From Roseburia sp. 831b (GTDB lineage Bacteria; Bacillota; Clostridia; Lachnospirales; Lachnospiraceae), in contig NZ_CP135163.1 of NCBI RefSeq assembly GCF_001940165.2, forward strand, positions 124,001 through 188,000: a stretch of DNA of 64,000 nt. Reading direction: 5' to 3'. The first letter of the stretch is position 1, and each line of letters begins with the position of its first letter. The notes below the pieces were generated by a model. That model made no database searches. It was not told where the DNA came from and worked only from the letters and a program-made list of their open reading frames with translations. Below are positions 8,051 through 17,102 of this stretch, one piece after another. Made by a program: the position numbers and the translations under genes.

Positions 8051-8096
8051 CTGTGTAAATTCCTTTCTGGTTCTGATTTTCTTAAGCCTATTATAC

Positions 8097-8600
8097 CTAA
8101 TTCCAGGCAGGAGTAAAATACTCTACGACATATTTTTTGATTTTTTCACGTTCTGTGCCAAGTGACAATGCAAGCTCGGCGTATAACCGGTCTTCTGCGA
8201 TATGAAAATACTTTTCATCGATTGCTGTAATTTTTTTTCCATTTTCTTTCCGCTTTTGAATTCGCAAAGAAAGTGTTTTTATCATCTGAAGAAGATTCGT
8301 ACAATTGCCACCGTTTACGTTCTCTTTGTAAATTTCTTCCCGTCTCTTTTCTTCCGTGATTCCGATTGGTTCAATCATTCCAATGTGATTCAAAAGATCC
8401 ATCGCCTCTTCTTTTGATAATACCGGTCTCATGCGGCTTTCTTCTTTTTCAATTGGAATAAAAATCTTACTGCCTAAATTGGATAGCGGTACCAGGGTGT
8501 AGTAGAGATCTCCTGAACTGTTAAATTCCAGTGGACCAATGCTTTCTACTACACACGGACCTTTGTTACCACATACTACATAATCATCAACCTGATACAT
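8097..8600 (-). CDS. CarD-family transcriptional regulator
   Basis: 167 residues. The N-terminal CarD/CdnL/TRCF RNA-polymerase-interaction domain (about 1-65) is clear: MYQVDDYVVCGNKGPCVVESIG, then YYTLVPLSNLGSKIFIPIEKEESRMRPVLSKEEA. The helical C-terminal part resembles the DNA-binding half of CarD proteins. Such proteins stabilise RNA polymerase open complexes (family knowledge). The gene has a perfect AAGGAGG and a long leader holding a terminator-like hairpin directly before it. Confidence 0.9.
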   Translation of the reverse strand: MYQVDDYVVCGNKGPCVVESIGPLEFNSSGDLYYTLVPLSNLGSKIFIPIEKEESRMRPVLSKEEAMDLLNHIGMIEPIGITEEKRREEIYKENVNGGNCTNLLQMIKTLSLRIQKRKENGKKITAIDEKYFHIAEDRLYAELALSLGTEREKIKKYVVEYFTPAWN

Positions 8601-8612
8601 ACTTACCTCCTT

Positions 8613-8652
8613 AAAAAAATAGACTTATCATCGAATGTCTCCAAGATAAGTC
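8613..8652 (-). promoter_or_regulatory. Terminator-like attenuator hairpin in the carD leader
   Basis: On the minus strand GACTTATC pairs with GATAAGTC (8-bp stem, 15-nt loop), followed by TATTTTTTT and directly by the AAGGAGG of carD. The placement suggests premature termination, or occlusion control, of carD expression. Confidence 0.55.
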
Positions 8653-8782
8653 AATTCCAAACATCAGTTATAAACTTCTTGTCTTAAAAGCTGAGAATCT
8701 CATGTATAAAATATTCTACTCACGAAATCAACCTTTTCCTGAATATCAATATCCCCTGACATTTCCCATTCCCACTATTTCT

Positions 8783-8791
8783 ATTATAGCA
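8783..8791 (-). promoter_or_regulatory. Candidate extended -10 promoter of carD
   Basis: Minus strand TGC-TATAAT (-10 is the complement of 8783-8788) with a poor -35. It would give a leader of about 180 nt that includes the attenuator-like hairpin. Confidence 0.4.
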
Positions 8792-8969
8792 CATTTTTAC
8801 CCAATTCGTAAGGCAAATAGCGGTAAATATGAAAAATTTGTGAAAAATGCGCACAATTCATCCCTATTGTTTTTGTGATTATCACATATTTTTTGTTCTT
8901 TGTGACTTCTTTCCTATGTGCATTTCGTTGATGATACAATTTTTCGCTTACAAAATTTTTCATAAAATG

Positions 8970-9022
8970 CAAAAATACCTTTAATGAATTTAATACTCAT
9001 TGAATTCATTAAAGGTATTTTA
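8970..9022 (-). terminator. Terminator of the ZIP transporter gene (possibly bidirectional)
   Basis: A long perfect inverted repeat: AATACCTTTAATGAATT (about 8974-8990) against AATTCATTAAAGGTATT (9003-9019), flanked by A and T runs on both sides. Confidence 0.8.
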
Positions 9023-9048
9023 ATTGTAATACACGTTATTTGCAGTCA

Positions 9049-9828
9049 TCAACCAAGTGCAACATCTAACGACATCATCAAGGTAAATCCAACTGCAAAA
9101 AGAATAGTTCCAATATCAGAATGCTCTCCTTCTGCCATCTCCGGTACAAGCTCCTCTACCACCACATACATCATGGCTCCGGCTGCAAAACTGAGCAGAT
9201 ATGGCAATAACGGAATGATAAAATATGCGGCAAGAATCGTAAGTAGAGCTCCAATTGGTTCTACCACACCAGACAACGTTCCATAAAGAAACGCTCTTTT
9301 TTTGCTTGCTCCTTCTGCCCGAAGTGGCATGGAAATGATTGCGCCCTCCGGCAGGTTCTGAATGGCAATTCCAATGGAAAGTGCCAAAGCTCCCATCATC
9401 GTAATCTTTGCTTCGCCGGACATCCAGCCAGCATAGATGACACCGACTGCCATTCCCTCTGGAATATTATGAAGTGTGACGGCAAGTATCAGCATCGTCG
9501 TCTTTTTTAACTTACTTTTCGGTCCTTCCGCCACCTCACTGTTTGCATGAAGATGCGGAATGATGTGATCCAGGAAAAGTAAAAACAAAATTCCAATCCA
9601 GAATCCGACCAAAGCCGGAAGGAATGCAAATTTTCCAAGTTCCGCAGATTGCTCCATCGCTGGAATCAACAGACTCCAGATAGATGCAGCAACCATAACC
9701 CCGGCGGCAAAGCCTGCCAGCGCTTTTTGCAGGACAACATTTAGTTCTTTCTTTAAAAAAAATACAAATGCTGCACCTATTGTTGTTCCAAGAAATGGAA
9801 TCAGAATTCCTCTTGCGACTTCTTGCAT
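9049..9828 (-). CDS. ZIP family metal transporter
   Basis: About 260 residues from ATG 9828, preferred because GAGAGGAAAG precedes it; the frame extends to 9858. A ZupT-like ZIP permease of divalent metals (zinc, iron) in the membrane. The hallmark metal-site helices are present: AVTLHNIPEGMAVG (TM4) and SIGIAIQNLPEGAIISMP (TM5), with a His-containing loop (DHIIPHLHANSE) between TM3 and TM4. About eight TM helices. No metal regulator adjoins it. Confidence 0.92.
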   Translation of the reverse strand: MQEVARGILIPFLGTTIGAAFVFFLKKELNVVLQKALAGFAAGVMVAASIWSLLIPAMEQSAELGKFAFLPALVGFWIGILFLLFLDHIIPHLHANSEVAEGPKSKLKKTTMLILAVTLHNIPEGMAVGVIYAGWMSGEAKITMMGALALSIGIAIQNLPEGAIISMPLRAEGASKKRAFLYGTLSGVVEPIGALLTILAAYFIIPLLPYLLSFAAGAMMYVVVEELVPEMAEGEHSDIGTILFAVGFTLMMSLDVALG

Positions 9829-9915
9829 CAGCAGCTTTCCTCCTCTCTCCTTTCGCATACAAAATCCTTATTTCAGATTTACTATACTATATGCAACAGT
9901 TATGAAAATGTTTTT

Positions 9916-10776
9916 TCAGTACGCCTCCACCCAGCCTGCGATATCCGCCGGCTCAAAATCATAGGTTAACGGTTTTCCATAAGCCTGCTCGTAGGCTTCT
10001 TTTTTCTGCTCATAATCAAGGTTCATCATCGCAATGCTATTTTCTCTTACACTAAGGTTTGGATCCGGATAAATCGGTTTTAAGACGTGAAGAATACACT
10101 TTGTTTTATAAAACTCCTCCGTCTCCTTTTCCGGTAAATCTACAATCTCTGTAAAACAAGAAATGACTGGCACATTCATTTTCGCTGCATAGTAATAAGT
10201 ACCACGCTTTGGCGGTCTTGGCTTGCGGTAATTAAACCACATTTCCTGTTCCGGGTAAATCAGCACAAACTGTTTTTTCCTGATTTTTTCTTTTAACAGC
10301 TTTGGAAATACCTTTTCTAAGTAATTCTTATCGGAAGTAATCGGAATCACTCCGGCATGACGCATGATAAAGCCGATAAATCCCTTCATTGCAAGATTGG
10401 ACTCCTGGCTTACAATAAAATACTTGCGTCTGCTGTGTTTTTTTACAAAAGTCCGAATTACCGTACTGTCAAGCGGATTAAAGTGGTTGCTGGTAATAAA
10501 GGCTCCACCTTTGATGTCTTTTACATTTTCCAATCCAACTACTTCCGTAGTTCTATTTTCTTTTCCACTGACGATATCAATGATAATCCGGGCAATAAAA
10601 CCAAAGAAACGGTAGGACAATGTCTTTCTGGTATGCAGATAATGGCGGATAATCTTGTGCTTTTGTCTGGCGGATAAATTCGGGTCATCCACCTCTACCT
10701 TATTGTTGAACTTTCCCTGCCCGGCATTCTTCTTGATGTTTTCGATTACCAGATTTTTATTGGCTCCTATAATCAT
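9916..10776 (-). CDS. PlsC-type lysophospholipid acyltransferase
   Basis: 286 residues. Acyltransferase motifs are intact: NHFNPLD (HX4D catalytic motif, about residue 97), a YPEQEMW block equivalent to the EGTRS substrate-binding motif, and a following VPVI segment. It probably transfers an acyl chain to a lysophosphatidic acid or glycolipid acceptor at the membrane. Last gene of a four-gene operon; its start overlaps the preceding GT8 stop (ATGA, 10773-10776). The pairing with GT8 enzymes points to synthesis of an acylated glycolipid (inference). Confidence 0.88.
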   Translation of the reverse strand: MIIGANKNLVIENIKKNAGQGKFNNKVEVDDPNLSARQKHKIIRHYLHTRKTLSYRFFGFIARIIIDIVSGKENRTTEVVGLENVKDIKGGAFITSNHFNPLDSTVIRTFVKKHSRRKYFIVSQESNLAMKGFIGFIMRHAGVIPITSDKNYLEKVFPKLLKEKIRKKQFVLIYPEQEMWFNYRKPRPPKRGTYYYAAKMNVPVISCFTEIVDLPEKETEEFYKTKCILHVLKPIYPDPNLSVRENSIAMMNLDYEQKKEAYEQAYGKPLTYDFEPADIAGWVEAY

Positions 10777-11729
10777 ATACGCACCTTTTCTCCTCTTTCC
10801 ATCACCTTTTTAAATGTAATATCAAAGTGAATCATCTCATTCGCACGGTTTACTAAAATTTCAAGTCCTTCATTGTCTGCTTTCTTTTGTTCCTCGGAAC
10901 AGTTTTTCTTCTGTGCAAACAGTTCCTCATAGTAGGAGGACATTTTCGCATATTCCCAGAAGTAGTGATCATACGGTACATCATAATTCCACGGTTTAAA
11001 AAACAGATTATAATGTACCAGTTTTGGATTTTTCAATGGTTCACGCCCTTCTGCCGGCATAGCATCCCAACATTCGTCTAGATAAAGCATTCTACCATTA
11101 CACATGGCATTCAGATAATCCTGATCCGGTGCCACACTGTCAAAATGGTATTTGCAAAGAAGTTCCATAAAACGTTCACTAAACTTTTTCTCACGCATCT
11201 CTTTTAGATTCATCAGTAACACACCGGAATTAATGTAGTCATTTCTTGAAACACCGATTACATTTTCAATATACTGCATCAAAATTTCGTTTGCCGCAAT
11301 CGAGTGATCTTTGCAGCCTCCGATGATATTGTCACCCAAATCAATCTGGTATAATTCTGAAATATCGCCCGGTACCACCACGTCACTGTCAATGTAAATT
11401 CCTTTCTCATACTGTGGAAACATCTCCGCAATAAAAAGACGGAAGTAAATCGTAAGTGTAAAATTATTATGTCTTAGACGATTCTCAATTCTATCCGTAA
11501 TCTGATCAAACTTATCCTCCATGCGATAGAACTCAATCTGAAACTTCTCTGACGCATTTTTTGCAAGAAGTTCCTGATTTCTTGCTGATAATTCCTGATG
11601 CATAATAATAATATGGTATTGAAATTCCTTCGACGCATTTGCAACCAAAGAGTGCAGCGCAACATCTAAATATGGTGCGTAAGTATCGTCAATTGAAAAA
11701 AATATTGGTATCGTATTGTTTCTCATCAT
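10773..11729 (-). CDS. Family 8 glycosyltransferase
   Basis: 318 residues. GT8 hallmarks: IFFSIDDTYAPYLDVALHSLVANA at the N terminus, the DXD motif in YIDSDVVVPGDI, GGCKDHS, and NSGVLLMNLKEMRE, with HYNLFFKPWNY near the C terminus. It is a retaining, metal-dependent transferase using a UDP-sugar. GGGAG precedes the start, which lies 41 bp inside the upstream GT8 gene, so the overlap appears real. Acceptor unknown. Confidence 0.92.
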   Translation of the reverse strand: MMRNNTIPIFFSIDDTYAPYLDVALHSLVANASKEFQYHIIIMHQELSARNQELLAKNASEKFQIEFYRMEDKFDQITDRIENRLRHNNFTLTIYFRLFIAEMFPQYEKGIYIDSDVVVPGDISELYQIDLGDNIIGGCKDHSIAANEILMQYIENVIGVSRNDYINSGVLLMNLKEMREKKFSERFMELLCKYHFDSVAPDQDYLNAMCNGRMLYLDECWDAMPAEGREPLKNPKLVHYNLFFKPWNYDVPYDHYFWEYAKMSSYYEELFAQKKNCSEEQKKADNEGLEILVNRANEMIHFDITFKKVMERGEKVRI

Positions 11730-12573
11730 AATCTCCCTTTACTTTCTTTTCCTGTTTATAGTTCATCAGACAGGCATATTCATTTAAAATGTCATCATAC
11801 GCGAAATTTTTTAACACGCGATGCAGCCCCGTTACATTCCATGGTTTTACGGTAACGGTATGAAACCATGGAAAAAGGCGAAACGTCGTGGTAAAATGCT
11901 GCATGACCGTATCATCCTTTAATCTGCGCTGTTCGTTGTATTTTCTTGGTAAAATCTTTTTGGAGGTAACAAGCTTATTGATTGCAGCCTGATCCGGCAA
12001 AAACATTTTTTCTTCCTGGCACATTTTCCGGCACTTGGAAAAAAGTCCGGTCTCCCTTATTTTTTTCATATTTAAAAGCAAAACGCCAGAGTTCATATAA
12101 TCAAATTTCAAAAAATGATTATGGTAAAACCACTTTCCATAGTAATCAAGCACTCCGGCCAGCTCATATCCGTCAAGATCTTCCTCATAAAATGAAAGGC
12201 AGTTCTGTCTGCATACCACATCATTGTCTAAATACAAAATCCGGTCTGGCAATGTTTCAATCTGATCTGCAAAAAGGCGAAGCATGCAATATGGTGTGAA
12301 ACGTGTCTCCATATTGACACTTGGCATCTCTTTTTTAAATGCTTCCGTCACATCAAATTTTTCAATGGAACCATCTGGGTTGGTAAACCGAATCCGTTTC
12401 CGCAAAAATTCTAGCATCTCATCTGCAACCGGCTCATATTGTTTGCCGTTCCACTCTGCAGACATCGTAATCACATAAATATGCAGCGGTTCCGGCACAT
12501 TCTTAAGCAGAGATAGAACCGAAATCAACATACCGCGCTCAATATTTTGATCACCACAATATAAAATATTCAT
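11689..12573 (-). CDS. Family 8 glycosyltransferase (second)
   Basis: 294 residues. It has the GT8 signs NILYCGDQNIERGMLISVLSLL, the DXD motif as LDNDVV, MNSGVLLLNMKKIRE and TVTVKPWN. It is clearly diverged from the GT8 enzyme encoded next, so the two probably add different sugars or act at different steps. It starts 2 bp after the upstream acyltransferase gene and overlaps the next gene by 41 bp. Confidence 0.92.
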   Translation of the reverse strand: MNILYCGDQNIERGMLISVLSLLKNVPEPLHIYVITMSAEWNGKQYEPVADEMLEFLRKRIRFTNPDGSIEKFDVTEAFKKEMPSVNMETRFTPYCMLRLFADQIETLPDRILYLDNDVVCRQNCLSFYEEDLDGYELAGVLDYYGKWFYHNHFLKFDYMNSGVLLLNMKKIRETGLFSKCRKMCQEEKMFLPDQAAINKLVTSKKILPRKYNEQRRLKDDTVMQHFTTTFRLFPWFHTVTVKPWNVTGLHRVLKNFAYDDILNEYACLMNYKQEKKVKGDYDEKQYDTNIFFN

Positions 12574-12575
12574 AT

Positions 12576-13352
12576 CTAGCTCTCCTTCTCATAACGGATA
12601 TATTCATAAGAACTTCTTTTACTCCGCTCGCGCATGCAGCTTTCTATCTGGTCACGAAGCTGGTTTTGTTGTTCTTTTTTGGAAAGACTTTCGTCTGGGA
12701 AAAATGGGCCGTCCACGTACATCGTTATCTTTGGCTTCTTTCCATGCTTTCTTTTCTGATAGGTCGTCGTCATACAAAAAGATGGCGCCTGACATTCCAC
12801 CGGAAATCGAAAGGAAGTTGCCGGGAACGGACGTATCTTCGTGTAATACGGCCAGACATGGGCTTCCGGATAAATCACCACACAGCATCCTTGTGAAATT
12901 CTCGTCTTAACAGCGCGGTAAAACGCTTTCATCTGGGATAAATCCATAGGAACCGGCAACGCGCCTAACATGGGCAAAAGTTTTCCAACCACAGGAACCC
13001 CTAAGTTTGCTGCGCTCGCCACCGAATAAAAACGTTTCGCACCACAGACCCTTGCCGGTGAAAAAACGTCTCCTATCGGCTGTGTATGATTTCCATATAA
13101 GAAATATCCCTTTTTCCGATAGGATTTTAGCACATCCCTGTTCTCTACGGAAATATGTAATCCAAATTTGCAGTAAAAAAAGCTGAAAATCCATGCTATT
13201 TTAAACAGAAGCCCGGCAAAAAACTGATACCATCTGCTCTTTTTTATATAAACATACGTATCCGGAAGTTTACAATCCTGATTCTCATTCACGACAACAT
13301 CATCTTGAAAACTCCGGTAATACTGTACTTTGTTCGTCTTTTTCTCTGCCAC
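12576..13352 (-). CDS. PlsC-like acyltransferase with altered HX4D spacing
   Basis: 258 residues, first gene of the operon. LYGNHTQPIGDVF matches the acyltransferase motif I, but there are five rather than four residues between His and Asp. YPEAHVWPYYTKIRPF corresponds to motif III. A hydrophobic segment near residues 42-60 (FFAGLLFKIAWIFSFFYC) suggests membrane association. Probably an acyltransferase in the same pathway as the gene at the operon end; the spacing change makes exact chemistry uncertain. Confidence 0.8.
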   Translation of the reverse strand: MAEKKTNKVQYYRSFQDDVVVNENQDCKLPDTYVYIKKSRWYQFFAGLLFKIAWIFSFFYCKFGLHISVENRDVLKSYRKKGYFLYGNHTQPIGDVFSPARVCGAKRFYSVASAANLGVPVVGKLLPMLGALPVPMDLSQMKAFYRAVKTRISQGCCVVIYPEAHVWPYYTKIRPFPATSFRFPVECQAPSFCMTTTYQKRKHGKKPKITMYVDGPFFPDESLSKKEQQNQLRDQIESCMRERSKRSSYEYIRYEKES

Positions 13353-13404
13353 GCTCTCACTACCCCATCAAACTCATTTTTGTCAAAACATGACATGCTC
13401 ATTT

Positions 13405-13433
13405 ATTGTAACACTTGTCCCCTTTTTATTCAA
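13405..13433 (-). promoter_or_regulatory. Promoter of the acyltransferase/GT8 operon
   Basis: Minus strand TTGAAT (complement of 13428-13433), 17-bp spacer, TACAAT (complement of 13405-13410), about 50 bp upstream of the first gene. Confidence 0.65.
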
Positions 13434-13503
13434 CCTGATGTTCCTGTCGTATTGTTAATTTTTTATCAAAGTTTCCACATTTTTTGATATTTCCAATTAC
13501 ATG

Positions 13504-13560
13504 AGAAAAAAATACGATTCGAAACAGTTTTTCTCGTTCTCCTGTTTCAAATCGTATTTT
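13504..13560 (-). terminator. Terminator of the DUF362 gene
   Basis: Inverted repeat of 18 bp with one mismatch, AAATACGATTCGAAACAG (13510-13527) against 13542-13559, followed on the minus strand by a T run. The symmetrical flanks could also stop plus-strand transcription. Confidence 0.85.
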
Positions 13561-13579
13561 AATCTTGTTTTTGTAAGGA

Positions 13580-14443
13580 TTAGACTTCTTTTAATTCGTA
13601 TTCTCTTGAGCCAAAACCAAGCGCTGCAGCTGCTTCTACGGTATGAACACCATTTCTGCTCTCAATTCGTTCCACGAGATGGTCACGTCCCGGATCATCG
13701 GACTGGTATACAAGGTCTAAACATGCCTGGTCAATTGCGATAGGGTCTAGGGAAACTAAGATTCCGATATCCTTCATGCAAGGGTCTTCTGCTACCGCAC
13801 AGCAGTCACAGTCGACAGACATATTCTTCATGACATTGATATAAACCATATTTCCTTTAAAATAATCTACCACTGCAGAAGCTGCATCTGCCATCGACTC
13901 TAAGAAAGAATCATGGTCAGCGGTCCAGATTTCTTTTGGATCACCGGCGCCATGGATGTAAGCTTTTCCATAAGAAGAAGCCACACCGATAGACAACTGC
14001 TTTAATGCTCCGCCAAAGCCTCCCATCGGATGTCCTTTGAAATGGGACAATACCAGCATGGAATCATAGTTTGCTAAATCCTTTCCAACATAGTCAACCT
14101 TGATTCTTTTTCCATTTGGAATCGCAAGTTCAAGGTCTGGTCCCTCTGCGTCCATCAAATCCACATCAAAATACTGACTCCATCCATGTTTTTTTATGAG
14201 TTCTTTATGTTTTGCCGTCGTGTTTCTCGCACCTTCATATGCGGTATTACATTCCACAACAGTTCCTTTTACTTCTTCAATGATTGGTTTCCAAAATTCT
14301 GGTTTTAAAAAATTCTGATTTCCTTCCTCACCGGAATGAAGCTTTACAGCTACCTTTCCAGGAAGCTGCTTTCCAACAAGCTGATACATTTCTGCTACTT
14401 TTTCTGGTGAAATTTCTCTTGAAAAATATACAATCGGCTTCAT
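13580..14443 (-). CDS. DUF362 domain protein
   Basis: 287 residues. The whole protein matches DUF362: KVAVKLHSGEEGNQNFLKPEF, VVECNTAY, a HFKGHPMGGFGGALKQLSIGVAS block and SLDPIAIDQACLDLV. Many family members carry a ferredoxin domain. Here no CxxCxxCxxxCP set exists, only a CDCC cluster plus a nearby Cys (about 214-228) that could bind a metal. Molecular function is unknown. Monocistronic, with its own terminator. Confidence 0.85.
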   Translation of the reverse strand: MKPIVYFSREISPEKVAEMYQLVGKQLPGKVAVKLHSGEEGNQNFLKPEFWKPIIEEVKGTVVECNTAYEGARNTTAKHKELIKKHGWSQYFDVDLMDAEGPDLELAIPNGKRIKVDYVGKDLANYDSMLVLSHFKGHPMGGFGGALKQLSIGVASSYGKAYIHGAGDPKEIWTADHDSFLESMADAASAVVDYFKGNMVYINVMKNMSVDCDCCAVAEDPCMKDIGILVSLDPIAIDQACLDLVYQSDDPGRDHLVERIESRNGVHTVEAAAALGFGSREYELKEV

Positions 14444-14509
14444 TTTACATCCTCCTTGTTTTGTTTCCTTTTCATCATAACACTAAAGTTAACTTTAGGT
14501 GCAAGTTTT

Positions 14510-16954
14510 TTATTCTTTTTTCCCAATTTCTGTAATTAGCGTAGATACCAATTTCTTTGCATCGATTGGCTTTGACAGGTGTGCATTCATGCCTGCCTCG
14601 AACGATTTTTTCACATCCTCATCAAAGGAATTACCCGTCATTGCAATGATTGGTACTGTCTTTGCATCCGGGCGGTGCAGAGCGCGAATCGCCCTTGTTG
14701 CCTCCATGCCATCCATGACCGGCATCTGAATATCCATCAGAATGGCATCATAGTAATGGAGTGGCGCATGTTCAAACATCTTCTCTCCGACTTTTCCATT
14801 CTCTGCCACCTCTACGCGCATCTTTTTGTGAATCAAAAGTCTGGTTACAATCTCTCTGTTTAGCGGGTGATCCTCGCAGACTAAAATTCTCTTGTTTATT
14901 AATACATCCTCTTCCTCTTTTTTCTGACTCTCCTCTTTCCAGCGCGCAACCTGCTCTTCCGATGCAATTTTAATCGGGAGCGTAATCATAAAGCAGCTTC
15001 CTTTTCCAATTTCGCTCTCAATTTCAATCGAACCGCCCATCAAATCGACCAGATTTTTCGTGATTGGCATGCCAAGGCCTGTTCCCTCGCTTGTCTTGGC
15101 TTTGCGATGCTCTTCCTGGGAAAATGCTTCAAAAATATGTGGCAAAAAGTCTTTGCTCATACCGATACCGGTATCCCTTATCATGATTCTATCCACCGCA
15201 ACTCCATTTTCTTCCGAAATACGTTTCATCACAAATTCAATTTTTCCATGTTCCGGTGTGAATTTTACAGCGTTTCCGACAATATTGACAATAATCTGTT
15301 CCACGCGCGCAATATCTACATATAAGACGGTAAATGGAATCTCCTCTATCCGCACTTCGAACTGAATATGTTTTGCCTCAATACTTGGGCGGAGCAGACG
15401 AAGTACTTCCTCCAGTACCCTTTTTCCATCGCAGACAACCGGATGAAGCTCTAATTTTCCATTTTCAATTCTACTGATATCCAATGTATCGTTAATCAGG
15501 CTTAACAGATACTGGCTGGACGCCTCTAACTGCTGAATATCCCTTGCAGCCTGCCCTTCCTGAATGGTTTCTTTCAGGAAAGATGTCATACCCAAAATAC
15601 CATTTAAAGGAGTCCGCATATCATGGCTGATTCTGGAAATAAATGCTGTTTTTGCCGCATTTGCCTGTTTGGCTTCCTCGAGCGCATCCTGTAAAGCTTT
15701 CTTTTGTCTGATCCATTCCTGATTTACATCCCGGAGTATGCAGCTGATACGAACCGCATCTTCTCCGCCGTCATACTCCCGTAATCCGATAATTTCCGTC
15801 CACTGGTACGAGCCATCACACATTAACATACGAAGAATTGCGCTGCATTTTCCTTTTTGGAGCTCTCCCTGCGCTAGAAATTCTTTTAAAATCTCACGGT
15901 CATCCGGGTGAACCACCTTCTCGTCCACAAGATTTTTTCGTAATTCCTCGAATGGAACTTCTGAGATTGCATACTGATAATAATTGCTGGTGCAATAAAA
16001 GCCTGCCTGCACATTCCATTCCCAATATGCAATCCCAAGCATATTGATGACCCTCCGGTAATGGCGCTGTTCCTGCAGCGTGCGGATAAACTCCTCCGTT
16101 GTCCTTGTATGCACCGCATATAAAACTGCCTCATCGTTCTCCCCGATTACGGCCTCTGTCATCACATTGGCATCCACCCTTGTCGGGCAAATCTCTCCTG
16201 CCTTGGTTTTCACATGGAAAAAAGCATGAATCGACTTCTGATGTGAAATTGCCTCTTTCACCGTACTTCTTGCCATTTCAACATCATCTTTTGCAATATG
16301 CACCATGATATCGTCAAATTTCATGCACTCATCCGGCGTATATCCAAACGTATCTGCAAAGCCCTCCGACGCATAATCCACGACCACTCTGCCATCCTTT
16401 TTTAACCGGTAAACTGCAATTCCACCTGGAATAGACGCAAGAAGTGTCTTTTCCTTCAGCTGATTCTGTCTCATTTCTTCCAGATTCTTCTTAAGAATAA
16501 CCTGCTGTTCCTGCTCCTTTGTCTCATCGGTAACATACATCATATAAGCGTCCATCCCGCTTATTGTGATTGCCTTCGCCCGAATCGAAAAATAGTGGCC
16601 ACGCCGATACATCTTAAATTCTGAGAAATGCGCTCTTGGCAATTCCATAATATCTTCTTTGGTCAAAAATTCTGTTCTTCCGTAGGTTTCCAAAAGTTCC
16701 TTCTGGGATTTCCCGATAAATTTTCCAACATCCATCTCGCAGATTCTTGAAAATGCTGCATTTGCATATAGAATCGTGCGGGTCTTTTTGTCTGCAACGT
16801 AGACGCCCGCCTCTGAATCCTCTACAATATTGCGGAAAAAAGTATCTGCTGCTATCCCTTCCTGCAATTTTTCTAACAAATCACCCCGAATCTGTTCTCT
16901 TTCTGCTTCCTTCCCTGTAAACTCACGTTCCCCAGTCATAACTTTGCCCCTCAC
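14510..16954 (-). CDS. Hybrid sensor histidine kinase/response regulator with PAS domains
   Basis: 814 residues, no TM segment, so a cytoplasmic sensor. Three PAS-like regions: about 45-145, 170-290 and 300-415. HisKA at about 430-500 with phospho-acceptor His444 in RISHDMRTPLNG; HATPase about 540-660 with N-box IVNIVGNAVKFTP, G1 RDTGIGMS and G2 EGTGLGM; receiver domain about 690-805 with Asp741 in ILMDIQMPVMDG. The internal receiver implies a phosphorelay, but no HPt protein or output regulator lies beside it. The start at 16954 or the ATG five codons later are both possible. Confidence 0.93.
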   Translation of the reverse strand: MRGKVMTGEREFTGKEAEREQIRGDLLEKLQEGIAADTFFRNIVEDSEAGVYVADKKTRTILYANAAFSRICEMDVGKFIGKSQKELLETYGRTEFLTKEDIMELPRAHFSEFKMYRRGHYFSIRAKAITISGMDAYMMYVTDETKEQEQQVILKKNLEEMRQNQLKEKTLLASIPGGIAVYRLKKDGRVVVDYASEGFADTFGYTPDECMKFDDIMVHIAKDDVEMARSTVKEAISHQKSIHAFFHVKTKAGEICPTRVDANVMTEAVIGENDEAVLYAVHTRTTEEFIRTLQEQRHYRRVINMLGIAYWEWNVQAGFYCTSNYYQYAISEVPFEELRKNLVDEKVVHPDDREILKEFLAQGELQKGKCSAILRMLMCDGSYQWTEIIGLREYDGGEDAVRISCILRDVNQEWIRQKKALQDALEEAKQANAAKTAFISRISHDMRTPLNGILGMTSFLKETIQEGQAARDIQQLEASSQYLLSLINDTLDISRIENGKLELHPVVCDGKRVLEEVLRLLRPSIEAKHIQFEVRIEEIPFTVLYVDIARVEQIIVNIVGNAVKFTPEHGKIEFVMKRISEENGVAVDRIMIRDTGIGMSKDFLPHIFEAFSQEEHRKAKTSEGTGLGMPITKNLVDLMGGSIEIESEIGKGSCFMITLPIKIASEEQVARWKEESQKKEEEDVLINKRILVCEDHPLNREIVTRLLIHKKMRVEVAENGKVGEKMFEHAPLHYYDAILMDIQMPVMDGMEATRAIRALHRPDAKTVPIIAMTGNSFDEDVKKSFEAGMNAHLSKPIDAKKLVSTLITEIGKKE

Positions 16955-17102
16955 TTTTCTTAACCCTAACTACCTGTCATTTTCTATCTAAAACCCATTC
17001 CTTCTTATAAATTGATATAAATTTATTATACAATACTTTGAATAATTTTCAATCAATTTACCTGATTTTACCTAAATAGAATATACAAATAGGAAGATTT
17101 TT

